Assembly: GCA_910587135.1 (NCBI GenBank)
Contig: CAJULF010000090.1
Span: forward strand, 1-7,398
From: an uncultured Oscillospiraceae bacterium
GTDB lineage: Bacteria > Bacillota > Clostridia > Oscillospirales > Ruminococcaceae
Direction: 5' to 3'
DNA length: 7,398 nucleotides
Shown in pieces: positions 1-5,728 of this stretch. Within the stretch, counting starts at the first letter, position 1. Every line of letters starts with the position of its first letter. The position numbers and the translations under genes were made by a program. A model generated the notes under the pieces. That model made no database searches. It was not told where the DNA came from and saw only the letters and a list, made by a program, of their open reading frames with translations.

Positions 1-2
1 AA

Positions 3-104
3 TTATGCGACGTGAATCTGATTGACAACTCAACCGTGATGACAATATTTGCGGGTGTTATGCTGTTCAGGGACGGCATTGGACTGCTGAATTGGAGGGT
101 TTAA
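3..104 (+). CDS. 3' end of an unidentified gene (partial)
   Basis: An open frame enters from the left edge and ends at TAA 102-104, giving 33 C-terminal residues. They include a fairly hydrophobic stretch (VMTIFAGVMLF) and end in LLNWRV, so it could be the tail of a small membrane protein, but there is too little to name a family. The ribosome binding site of the next gene (GGAGGG, 94-99) lies inside its last codons and the next ATG begins one base after its stop, so the two are almost certainly co-transcribed. It lacks the methionine-rich C-terminal tail seen on several downstream proteins. Confidence 0.6.
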   Translation, partial: LCDVNLIDNSTVMTIFAGVMLFRDGIGLLNWRV

Positions 105-105
105 G

Positions 106-483
106 ATGATAAGATTTGTTATTGAAAACGGAAAGGACCGGCTAAGATTTGATATGCCCACCTGCGAGTTGATAGATCATCTGGGCAGTATCGGAATTTG
201 TAAGGATATTCCGATAGGCGGCACGGAGAATGTCTCTGTGGATTATTATCCGACCGAGGATGATGATAAGATCGCAAAGATCGTCTGTGAAAGGCTGCTG
301 CCCGACGATAAAATTTCCGACGTGAATCGGCTTTGCGCAAGGCTTGACGGGCAATGGCAGATTACCGACGAGGAATTTGAAAACACACTTTCGGAAACCG
401 ATGTTCGCGGTGCGTTGAATATCGACGCGGCTTACGAGAAACTGCGCGAGGATTTGACGCAGACAAACGATTTAAGTATGTGA
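106..483 (+). CDS. Hypothetical 125-aa acidic protein, possibly ArdA-like
   Basis: A 125-residue soluble, acidic protein. ATG 106 follows GGAGGG (94-99) with a 6-nt spacer, which fixes the start. The N-terminal part (residues 1-80) runs MIRFVIENG..., then IPIGG...VDYYP, then DVNRLCARL. This layout, a short beta-rich start, an acidic middle and a 'D-x-N-x-L-x-x-x-L' helix, faintly recalls ArdA-type and related antirestriction proteins of Firmicutes mobile elements, DNA mimics that inhibit type I restriction enzymes. That likeness is my impression and not a firm family call. The C-terminal 40 residues look helical. It ends in DLSM, a degenerate version of the PxMSM-like tail found on five other proteins here. 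The position upstream of DUF4314 and methyltransferase genes fits an accessory anti-restriction role, but the function is unknown. Confidence 0.75.
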   Translation: MIRFVIENGKDRLRFDMPTCELIDHLGSIGICKDIPIGGTENVSVDYYPTEDDDKIAKIVCERLLPDDKISDVNRLCARLDGQWQITDEEFENTLSETDVRGALNIDAAYEKLREDLTQTNDLSM

Positions 484-530
484 CGGCGTGAGCCTTAACA
501 TAAAAATCTATACGGATTGGAGGTGTTATT

Positions 531-788
531 ATGGCGATGAGCAAAGGACGTGTCGAATTTTACAAGGAGCATTATCCTGTGGGAACGCGTGTGCAGCTTG
601 ATTCGATGGGCGACGATCCGCGACCTGTTCCTACGGGAACGAAAGGCACAGTAGTCGCAGTCGACGACATGGGTACGGTTCATGTGAATTTCGACAACGG
701 CAGAGCGCTTGGTGTCTGTCCCGAGGTGGATAAGTTCCACAAGATCACGGAGCAGACAGAAGTTCAGGAACCGAAAATGTCGATGTAA
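531..788 (+). CDS. DUF4314 family protein
   Basis: An 85-aa protein. ATG 531 has a strong ribosome binding site (GGAGG 519-523, 7-nt spacer); the in-frame ATG at 537 is a weaker alternative. Residues 16-68 match the DUF4314 pattern I know from Firmicutes conjugative elements: YPVGTRVQL, a P-x-GTKGTV turn, VDDMGTVHVNFDNG and a closing LGVCPEVDKF. The alternating short strands and glycines suggest a small SH3/KOW-like beta barrel. The biochemical role is unknown; such proteins occur among the accessory genes of mobile elements. Residues 69-85 are a low-complexity Glu/Gln/Pro linker ending in EPKMSM, the clearest example of the shared tail, and probably disordered. A 47-nt gap separates it from the gene before and a 33-nt gap from the likely start of the cytosine methyltransferase after it. 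Confidence 0.88.
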   Translation: MAMSKGRVEFYKEHYPVGTRVQLDSMGDDPRPVPTGTKGTVVAVDDMGTVHVNFDNGRALGVCPEVDKFHKITEQTEVQEPKMSM

Positions 789-796
789 ATATCGAC
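779..796 (+). other. Small hairpin across the DUF4314 stop codon
   Basis: GTCGAT (779-784) and ATCGAC (791-796) form a 6-bp stem with a 6-nt loop that contains the TAA stop (786-788). It sits about 14 nt before the ribosome binding site of the cytosine methyltransferase gene. No T-run follows, so it is not an intrinsic terminator. It may be chance, or it may affect translation or mRNA stability at this junction. Confidence 0.3.
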
Positions 797-821
797 GAGA
801 TAATTTGTAGGGAGTGATTTT

Positions 822-1910
822 ATCGCAATTAAGTTTTTTGACGCGTTTGCGGGGATCGGCGGATTTCGCAGCGGTCTCGAGCAAGCCGGAGGCTTTGAGT
901 GTGTCGGGTACTGTGAAATAGACAAGTACGCTGCGGCGGCTTACAAAGCCATTTATGACACGGAGGGAGAGATTTATTATAGCGACGTTACAAGAATTGA
1001 CACAGCAGAAATGCCCGATTTCGACCTGTTCGTCGGCGGGTTCCCTTGCCAGAGTTTTTCATGTTGTGGCTTCGGACGAGGCTTTGACGATCCCCGCGGA
1101 GCTCTGTTTTTTGAACTTGCCCGAATTATCAAAGATAAGCAGCCTGCGGCTTTCTTCCTGGAAAATGTTCCCGCGCTCATTGGGCATAACTCGGGGGAAA
1201 CTTTCCGAACGATCCTTTACACGCTTTCAGAATTGGGGTATTGCGTGGAATGGATGGTTCATAACTCTGCCCGTTTTGGAGTCCCTCAATCAAGGCGGCG
1301 GACTTACATTGTCGGACATCGCCGTCCGGAACGCGCCGGCAAAATATTCCCTGTCGAATGCGGCGATTGCGAAAGCCCTGTCGAGATTATAGGCGGTCCG
1401 CAAGGCTCAAGAGTCTACTCAGCCGAGGGAACTGCCATAACGCAGTGTGCGGGAGGCGGCAGCGGTGGAGCAAAAACGGGATTATACTTTTTCGATATGA
1501 ATCCGGATTTCGATTTTACCGAAAACGCGCGCTGTCTGCTCGCCCGATACGATTCCGGCGTGAGCAACCATAAGGGCGTAAATTCGGGAATATTTATCGA
1601 GGGAGATTTCCCGGGTGCGGTAAGGTTTATCGACAAAAACGGGGTGCTGCGAATCGGTATTCTACGCAAACTTATGCCGCTTGAGAGCTGGAGATTACAG
1701 GGCTTTGATGACGCTCAATTCGACAAGGCTGCGGCGCTCGGACTGAGCGACGGACAGCTCTACAAAATGGCGGGAAACGCCGTTTCCGTACCCGTTATCA
1801 AGGCGATAGGCGAAAAAATCCGCGATGTAATTTTTGACGGAGGGAGTGAGATAATTGCCGAACCATATCATGAACCGCCTGCGCTTGGAGGGGGATCAGA
1901 ACAGAATTGA
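822..1910 (+). CDS. DNA (cytosine-5-)-methyltransferase, rare ATC/ATT start
   Basis: Transfers a methyl group from S-adenosylmethionine to C5 of cytosine in DNA. It has the full motif order (numbering from codon 822): motif I DAFAGIGGF from residue 7; motif IV GGFPCQSFS with catalytic Cys76; motif VI ENV at 114-116; motif VIII QSRRR at 156-160; a target-recognition region at about 175-285; motif IX around MPLESWRLQGF; and motif X with AGNAV near 317-321. At 362 aa it is a normal, complete size. The start is unusual. The in-frame stop TAA 801-803 lies upstream and there is no ATG, GTG or TTG before motif I; the first ATG (1011) would remove motif I and part of the fold. ATC 822 sits 7 nt after GGGAG (810-814) and gives M-AIKFFDAFAGIGGF; ATT 828 is the alternative. 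Its 3' end overlaps the next gene by 56 nt. No restriction enzyme is adjacent, so it is probably an orphan enzyme protecting element DNA. Its target site cannot be read from the sequence. Confidence 0.93.
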   Translation: MAIKFFDAFAGIGGFRSGLEQAGGFECVGYCEIDKYAAAAYKAIYDTEGEIYYSDVTRIDTAEMPDFDLFVGGFPCQSFSCCGFGRGFDDPRGALFFELARIIKDKQPAAFFLENVPALIGHNSGETFRTILYTLSELGYCVEWMVHNSARFGVPQSRRRTYIVGHRRPERAGKIFPVECGDCESPVEIIGGPQGSRVYSAEGTAITQCAGGGSGGAKTGLYFFDMNPDFDFTENARCLLARYDSGVSNHKGVNSGIFIEGDFPGAVRFIDKNGVLRIGILRKLMPLESWRLQGFDDAQFDKAAALGLSDGQLYKMAGNAVSVPVIKAIGEKIRDVIFDGGSEIIAEPYHEPPALGGGSEQN

Positions 1911-2586
1911 CGAGCTTCTGAAAAGCGTTAAGGGAAAAGACAGCGTGCTTGACTTCAACAAAATAATCCCGATGCCGGAATCGCTGAATATCGAAGCGGG
2001 AAGCCGCACGGAGAGAGGACTGAAAGCGTACAAGGATTTCATATACGTTTACACGTTCGCCGGAACCGAGCAGAAAGACCTGCTGAATATCCCGAAAGAG
2101 AAAGAGGAAATTTTCCTCCGCACACGGCAGGATATCAGGCGCGATGAATGGGAGCTCGGTAAAACGGCTTTTCAAAACGAGCAGAAATACGGCGCGGCGA
2201 CTTGGTACGAATGGGCGCGGAGTAGCTGGGGAACAAAGTGGTCGGCGTATAACGCGGAAATCGGAGAGGATAACACGATCATGTTCAACACGGCTTGGTC
2301 GCGCGCGATGCCCGTGATCCAAAAGCTCTCCGAGAATTTCCCCGATCTATATTTCGAATACTGCTGGGCTGACGAGGACTTTGGTGTGAACGTGGGAATG
2401 GCAGAATTTGAAAACGGCGAGATCACCTTCGACGAGTTTTATAACGCACATTCCCGCGACGCGTATGAGCTTGCCGCGGAATTGTGGAATCTCGATCTTG
2501 CGGAGGAAGGCTATGTTTTTAATGAGGAATCGCAGTCGTATGATTACCGTCCCGACGAACCGGACGAAAGCCCGATCATGAGCTGA
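1855..2586 (+). CDS. Api92-like / DUF1281-type ferredoxin-fold protein
   Basis: A 243-aa soluble protein beginning at TTG 1855, which lies 8 nt after AGGGAG (1841-1846). The family-typical opening MPNHIMNRLRLEG supports this start. The Api92-like pattern is clear: the N-terminal 'PNH..NRL...G', NKIIPMPESL near residues 35-44, WGTKW at 125-129, TAWS...P near 145-152, LSENFPDLYFEYCWADED at about 158-175 and GVNVG. The C-terminal half belongs to the Api92/DUF1281 ferredoxin-like domain. These proteins are common on phages, plasmids and conjugative elements; the function is not established, though a role after DNA entry is often suspected. The first 56 nt overlap the methyltransferase gene. The last 20 residues (DYRPDEPDE...) form an acidic, Pro-rich linker ending SPIMS, a variant of the shared methionine tail. 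Confidence 0.88.
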   Translation: MPNHIMNRLRLEGDQNRIDELLKSVKGKDSVLDFNKIIPMPESLNIEAGSRTERGLKAYKDFIYVYTFAGTEQKDLLNIPKEKEEIFLRTRQDIRRDEWELGKTAFQNEQKYGAATWYEWARSSWGTKWSAYNAEIGEDNTIMFNTAWSRAMPVIQKLSENFPDLYFEYCWADEDFGVNVGMAEFENGEITFDEFYNAHSRDAYELAAELWNLDLAEEGYVFNEESQSYDYRPDEPDESPIMS

Positions 2587-2597
2587 AAGGAAAACAC

Positions 2598-2927
2598 ATG
2601 AAATCTATAAACGCTAACGAAGCGGATTACGAACGTTTTGAACTTCTTGGTCATGACGCGCTTTTTACTTGCTTGCGGATAGACCGGAAATCGCTCCCCG
2701 AGGGGCTTCACGCATATGACTTGCGTGATGAAGATTCAACGGGAGAAATATGCGAGCTGAAAAGTCATGTCATGGTAAATCATTGGGGAACGGTCATTTT
2801 GAAAGAAAAAATTGACGGCGCTGATGAGGGAATTGTCCTTGAAGATAAGGACTACAACTACCTCGGCGAGGAAATGACGCTTGATGAATTCGCAAATCCC
2901 GCTCCGAAAATGGAGCAAACCATGTAA
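2598..2927 (+). CDS. LPD28-like accessory protein
   Basis: A 109-aa soluble protein. ATG 2598 follows AAAGGA (2586-2591) with a 6-nt spacer and lies 11 nt after the previous stop. The core has a pattern I associate with the LPD28 'large polyvalent protein' domain of Firmicutes elements: FTCLRIDRKSLPEGLHAYDLR at residues 23-43, then a short acidic insert, then VMVNHWGTVI at about 58-67. The family name is from memory and moderately certain; no catalytic activity is known to me. The C-terminal 25 residues are acidic and end in APKMEQTM, a longer variant of the shared methionine tail. It is the last gene before the 111-nt structured intergenic region, so region 1 may end as a transcription or translation unit here. 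Confidence 0.8.
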   Translation: MKSINANEADYERFELLGHDALFTCLRIDRKSLPEGLHAYDLRDEDSTGEICELKSHVMVNHWGTVILKEKIDGADEGIVLEDKDYNYLGEEMTLDEFANPAPKMEQTM

Positions 2928-2936
2928 TAAATAATT

Positions 2937-3035
2937 GTGTTGGCCTGTGAAACAGCAGGTGCAGCACGACTCCAAATTGAATAATGTTGATCGGTCACCT
3001 CGCTGTTTTGCGGGAAACGCAATTTGGAGGTGATC
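2937..3035 (+). promoter_or_regulatory. Structured leader sequestering the adenine-methylase RBS
   Basis: The 111-nt gap before the adenine methyltransferase gene is dense with complementary segments. A first hairpin pairs GTGTTG (2937-2942) with CAGCAC (2962-2967, one G-U), with CCTG/CAGG inside. CTCCAAATTG (2970-2979) is perfectly complementary over 10 nt to CAATTTGGAG (3020-3029). GGTCACCTC (2993-3001) is complementary over 9 nt, with one G-U, to GAGGTGATC (3027-3035). A small hairpin (3002-3020) lies between. Both long pairings cover the ribosome binding site GGAGGTGATC (3026-3035), itself a full match to the 3' end of 16S rRNA. They compete at 3027-3029, but the rest could coexist as an H-type pseudoknot. 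This points to translational control of the methyltransferase and perhaps the three overlapping genes behind it. No clear promoter or T-run is seen. Pairing is read by eye, not folded. Confidence 0.6.
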
Positions 3036-3038
3036 AAA

Positions 3039-3872
3039 ATGAATAGTTTTTTAAGTTGGATCGGCGGTAAAAAAAGCAGCCGTGACATAATAATTCCAAG
3101 ATTTCCTCTCTATTATGAGAAGTATATCGAGGTTTTCGGTGGCGGCGGTTGGATACTATTTGCAAAGCCGCCCGGGAACGATCACGAAATATTCAACGAC
3201 GCGAATTCGAATATATCAAATTTGTTTTATTGCGTTCGCGAACACAGCGAGGAGTTGATCGAGAAGCTGCGGTATGTGCTTAATTGCCGTGAAGATTTCG
3301 ATAGGGTCAAGCATATCATCAGCGAAAAAGCGGAGATTGGCGATGTGCAAAGAGCAGCGAATTTCTATCAGTTGATAAGATATTCATACGCAAGCGGCTG
3401 TGACAGTTTCGGCGGCAAACCGCACAGTATGTGGGGCAACTTTCCGCTTATTGAACAGGCTTCGCGGCGGCTGCAAAAGGTCGTAATTGAAAATAAGGAT
3501 TTTGAGAAACTCATCTCTGCGCAGGACAGCGAGGTGAGCTTTTTTTATTGCGATCCGCCGTATTTTTCGACCGAGGGGTATTACGAAAATGTGGGCTTTA
3601 CGACTGCCGATCATGAACGCTTACGAAACGCATTGAAAAATATTTCGGGAAAATTTCTTGTTTCATACAACGACTGCCCCGAAATACGGACGCTTTATGA
3701 GGGGTACGAAATGTACTCGTATGAGCGCTTGAACAATATCCGTCAGCGGTTTGACGGCGGCAGTATGTTCGGCGAATTATTGATCGCGAATTACGACTTG
3801 AACGAAAGGCTGAATATTGATCAGCAAATTTCACTTTACGATTTGGAGGAACAGAATTATGGTGACATTTAA
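3039..3872 (+). CDS. DNA adenine methyltransferase (Dam/DpnIIA-like class)
   Basis: Methylates N6 of adenine in DNA using S-adenosylmethionine. ATG 3039 is chosen because GGAGG (3026-3030) lies 8 nt upstream; a TTG at 3024 would overlap that site. The 277-aa protein has the N-terminal FLSWIGGKK motif (residues 4-12) typical of the D12/Dam class, the SAM-binding FGGGGW at 33-38, and the catalytic DPPY at 172-175 followed by YFSTEGYY. This is the alpha-type order (SAM motif first, DPPY second), close to the family's usual 270-290 aa. The family often methylates GATC, but specificity cannot be proved from sequence. No restriction endonuclease follows; instead it overlaps the AbrB-like gene by 14 nt. 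It is therefore probably an orphan enzyme that protects the element or marks DNA for regulation. Its expression is likely limited by the structured leader upstream, which contains two GATC sites. Confidence 0.93.
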   Translation: MNSFLSWIGGKKSSRDIIIPRFPLYYEKYIEVFGGGGWILFAKPPGNDHEIFNDANSNISNLFYCVREHSEELIEKLRYVLNCREDFDRVKHIISEKAEIGDVQRAANFYQLIRYSYASGCDSFGGKPHSMWGNFPLIEQASRRLQKVVIENKDFEKLISAQDSEVSFFYCDPPYFSTEGYYENVGFTTADHERLRNALKNISGKFLVSYNDCPEIRTLYEGYEMYSYERLNNIRQRFDGGSMFGELLIANYDLNERLNIDQQISLYDLEEQNYGDI

Positions 3873-4104
3873 CAGCAGAATTACGAAGAACGGAAATATC
3901 AAGATGTCGGCGCAGCTCCGCGATGTACTCGCGCTCGTGCCGAACGACAAGGTCACGGTAACGATTGACTGCGATAATCCCGACGAGCTGAAGATTCCGA
4001 GAGAATTTCTTGACGAGGCGGGGATTCCCGAGGACGCGGTGCTTGAGGTTTATGTTGAGGACGGAAGCATTATTGTTCAGGAGGCTATTGATGATGAAGA
4101 ATGA
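3859..4104 (+). CDS. Tandem AbrB/MazE-like protein
   Basis: An 81-aa protein starting at ATG 3859, 8 nt after GGAGGA (3845-3850) and 14 nt inside the end of the adenine methyltransferase gene. It appears to hold two AbrB/SpoVT-like half-units. Residues 6-34 (SRITKNGNIKMS...R..L.L...DKVTV) resemble the 'vt..GqI.iP...R..l.l..Gd.v' pattern. Residues 44-74 (LKIPREFLDEAGIPEDAVLEVYVEDGSIIVQ) match the strand-helix-strand of MazE/AbrB proteins more clearly. Such domains normally dimerise through swapped hairpins to bind DNA, so one chain with two units may act as a built-in dimer. A transcriptional regulator or antitoxin-like role is plausible; no toxin partner of a known family is adjacent. The stop overlaps the start of the BRO/KilAC gene, so translation is probably coupled. 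Confidence 0.8.
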   Translation: MVTFNSRITKNGNIKMSAQLRDVLALVPNDKVTVTIDCDNPDELKIPREFLDEAGIPEDAVLEVYVEDGSIIVQEAIDDEE

Positions 4105-4900
4105 AATTATCCTTTTTAAACACGACGAATTCGGAGAAATCGGCGTAATTTTTGAGGATGGAAATCCTTTATTTCCCGCAACGGAATGCGCGAAAATTCT
4201 TGGGTACAAGAACCCGAACGCCGCTATTATAAGGCATTGCCCCCACTGCGTGAAACGTGAGGTAGGGGTCAGAACAGGGGTAAAATCAGATGGTGATGTG
4301 GCATACCAAACGGTACAGAAAACATTTATTTCTGAGGGTGATTTGTACCGCCTTATCATGCGCTCCAAGTTGCCGGAAGCAGTTGAATTTGAATCGTGGG
4401 TATGTGATAGAATTTTACCGTCCCTGAGAAAGCACGGAGCGTACTTCACCGCAGAAACTTTGCACAAGACGATGAGCGACCCGCGCGAGCTGGCGAAGCT
4501 CCTCACAACGCTTGCGGACGAGCAGGATAAGCGCAGGAAACTCGAAGAAGAAAACGCTTTCCTTTCGGTAAAGGCGAATTATTGTGACCGCATTCTGAAC
4601 AGCAAAAACGCAGTTCCCGTAACGCAGATCGCGAAAGATTATGGCATGAGCGCTATAGCGTTTAATCGTATGCTTCATGATTATGGAATTCAATATCCGA
4701 TACGCGGATCGTGGGTTTTATATGCGGAATATGCGAACCTCGGATATACGCAGAGCAAAACTTATGCGATTGACGAGGATAAGGCGGTTATGCATACTTG
4801 CTGGACTCAGGCGGGGCGAATTTTCTTGTATAACTTCCTTGCCGAGCGCGGGATAATGCCAATGTGTGAACGGGAGGAATACGATGATACCTCTGTATAG
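4091..4900 (+). CDS. BRO-N / KilAC antirepressor-like DNA-binding protein
   Basis: A 269-aa protein with the two-domain layout of phage antirepressors. Residues 1-115 form a BRO-N domain: an N-terminal beta hairpin, 'P-A-T-E-C-A-K-I-L-GYKNPN' at 29-43, FISEGDLYRLIMRSKLPEAVEFESWV with Trp103, and ILPSLRKHGAY. A charged helical or coiled-coil linker spans about 143-165 (DEQDKRRKLEEENAFL). Residues 165-255 form a KilAC-like domain: a helix-turn-helix-type segment PVTQIAKDYGMSAIAFNRMLHDYGI, then GSWVLYAEYANLGYTQSKTY and WTQAGRIFLYNFLAERGIMP. It probably binds DNA and controls element genes, or antagonises a repressor; the target is unknown. Two ATGs, 4091 and 4094, both fit AGGAGG (4079-4084), with 6- and 9-nt spacers. 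Both give an 11-14 nt overlap with the AbrB-like gene. It ends in DDTSV, without the methionine tail. Confidence 0.9.
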   Translation: MMKNEIILFKHDEFGEIGVIFEDGNPLFPATECAKILGYKNPNAAIIRHCPHCVKREVGVRTGVKSDGDVAYQTVQKTFISEGDLYRLIMRSKLPEAVEFESWVCDRILPSLRKHGAYFTAETLHKTMSDPRELAKLLTTLADEQDKRRKLEEENAFLSVKANYCDRILNSKNAVPVTQIAKDYGMSAIAFNRMLHDYGIQYPIRGSWVLYAEYANLGYTQSKTYAIDEDKAVMHTCWTQAGRIFLYNFLAERGIMPMCEREEYDDTSV

Positions 4901-5603
4901 ATATTCGGCTGAAACGGCGAAACATAACAGCGAGCTTAACGCTTGGCGTGAGAGCAGAAACGAAAATATCCGCTGTCGGGATTTTCTTGACGAGCAAATC
5001 GCAAAACGCTTTGACGGTATGTCTATGCCCGATGAGTGCGTCGAAAATACGGTCAAAGAATTCGGCTACGACCGCACGATGTGGGTCATTGCCAACACCA
5101 TTCAGAACCGCAAAGGCGACGGCAGATTTCACAACAGAAATACCGAATGGGCAAAGTGTTTCAATATTCCCGATATTCACAGGAACTACGAATTTGCGCT
5201 GAACTCGCATAGCTGTCTGGTGGACGGCGCGGCGGACGATATCCGAAAAATGTATGCGGAATTAAATCTGTTTTCGGGAGAGCATATTGTTCAATCGGAT
5301 GAGCCGCAGGATTACACAAACAAGCTGTTAATTCTTCGCGATACTTCTCTGAAAGAAGAATATCGGACGCCGGAAAATCAGTTGTTTTTCGCATCATGTG
5401 GATTCGGTTGCTCCCCTACTGCAAGCGGTCGCAAGGTGTTCGGACATTTTCTGTCAGACGGCGAAAAAGCGGAATTCTGCCGTCAGGATTTCATCGGCAT
5501 TGCAGACATCAAGCATATTCCCGATTGGGCGAGGGAGAAGCTCGAACAGCTTAATCAGGAGCATGAGCAATCGCAGGATAATTCGCCCGAAATGAAGATG
5601 TAA
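4884..5603 (+). CDS. DUF3849 family protein
   Basis: A 239-aa soluble protein starting at ATG 4884, 6 nt after GGGAGG (4872-4877) and overlapping the BRO/KilAC gene by 17 nt. A GTG at 4866 would lie upstream of that ribosome binding site and is not preferred. The N-terminal 95 residues match DUF3849: IPLYRYSAETAKHNSELNAWRESRNENIRC, then VIANTIQNRKGDGRF...NTEWAK near 68-90. A second conserved block at about 147-220 reads KLLILRDTSLKEEYRTPENQL, CGFGCSPTASGRKVF, LSDGEKAEF and IPDWAREKLEQL. I recall this block at the C-terminus of several Firmicutes mobile-element proteins, with unknown function. The last 17 residues are Gln/Glu-rich and end NSPEMKM, a clear member of the shared tail set. It closes the four-gene overlapping cluster that starts with the adenine methyltransferase. 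Confidence 0.88.
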   Translation: MIPLYRYSAETAKHNSELNAWRESRNENIRCRDFLDEQIAKRFDGMSMPDECVENTVKEFGYDRTMWVIANTIQNRKGDGRFHNRNTEWAKCFNIPDIHRNYEFALNSHSCLVDGAADDIRKMYAELNLFSGEHIVQSDEPQDYTNKLLILRDTSLKEEYRTPENQLFFASCGFGCSPTASGRKVFGHFLSDGEKAEFCRQDFIGIADIKHIPDWAREKLEQLNQEHEQSQDNSPEMKM

Positions 5604-5611
5604 TACCGCCT

Positions 5612-5677
5612 GTTGCCCTTTGTTGCGGCGCATCCTGCGCCGCTTTGGGGCAACTGCAGCAACGTCCTTGTTGCTGC
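5612..5677 (+). terminator. Two strong tandem hairpins (terminator or RNA-processing site)
   Basis: Between the DUF3849 stop and the first pilin-like gene lie two perfect inverted repeats. Hairpin 1 has an outer stem GTTGCCC (5612-5618) with GGGCAAC (5648-5654) and an inner 8-bp stem GCGGCGCA (5625-5632) with TGCGCCGC (5636-5643). Hairpin 2 pairs GCAGCAAC (5656-5663) with GTTGCTGC (5670-5677) around a 6-nt loop. The segment holds three GTTGC and two GCAAC words, so alternative pairings are possible. No T-run follows directly, so it is not a classic intrinsic terminator. It may stop or pause transcription, protect the upstream mRNA 3' end, or be a REP-like repeat. Confidence 0.6.
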
Positions 5678-5680
5678 GAA

Positions 5681-5706
5681 GAAATCCGCGGTTTTTGCAT
5701 AAATAA
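5681..5706 (+). repeat. Collapsed copy of the terminator/leader found before the second pilin-like gene
   Basis: AAATCCGCGG followed by TTTTTGCATAAATAA (5692-5706) matches the flanks of the terminator at 6581-6610 and the identical 15 nt at 6606-6620, but the loop and second arm are missing. In the intact copy CGCGG occurs twice, at 6587-6591 and 6599-6603, and loss between these direct repeats would leave almost exactly what is seen here. The shared sequence indicates that the 5' flank was duplicated together with the pilin-like gene. Confidence 0.5.
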
Positions 5707-5728
5707 AATAATTTTTGGAGGACTTTTT

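Noticed and set aside
955..1392. A 145-aa + strand reading frame within the cytosine methyltransferase
   Set aside because: It lies in another frame over motifs IV-VIII of a clearly real enzyme, has no ribosome binding site worth noting and looks like no family.
1011..1910. Cytosine methyltransferase starting at the first ATG, 1011
   Set aside because: It would drop motif I and the N-terminal beta strand of the SAM fold, which are encoded intact in the same frame from 840.
1798..2322. - strand frame of 174 aa
   Set aside because: Antisense to the Api92-like gene; composition is typical of a shadow frame.
3598..4506. Long - strand open frame (302 aa)
   Set aside because: It is antisense to the methylase end, AbrB-like and BRO/KilAC genes, all with strong family motifs; its product is Arg/Ser-rich with no recognisable domain.
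5704..5709. TAAAAT as a -10 box for the first pilin-like gene
   Set aside because: No acceptable -35 hexamer lies about 17 nt upstream, and AT-rich words are expected in this spacer.
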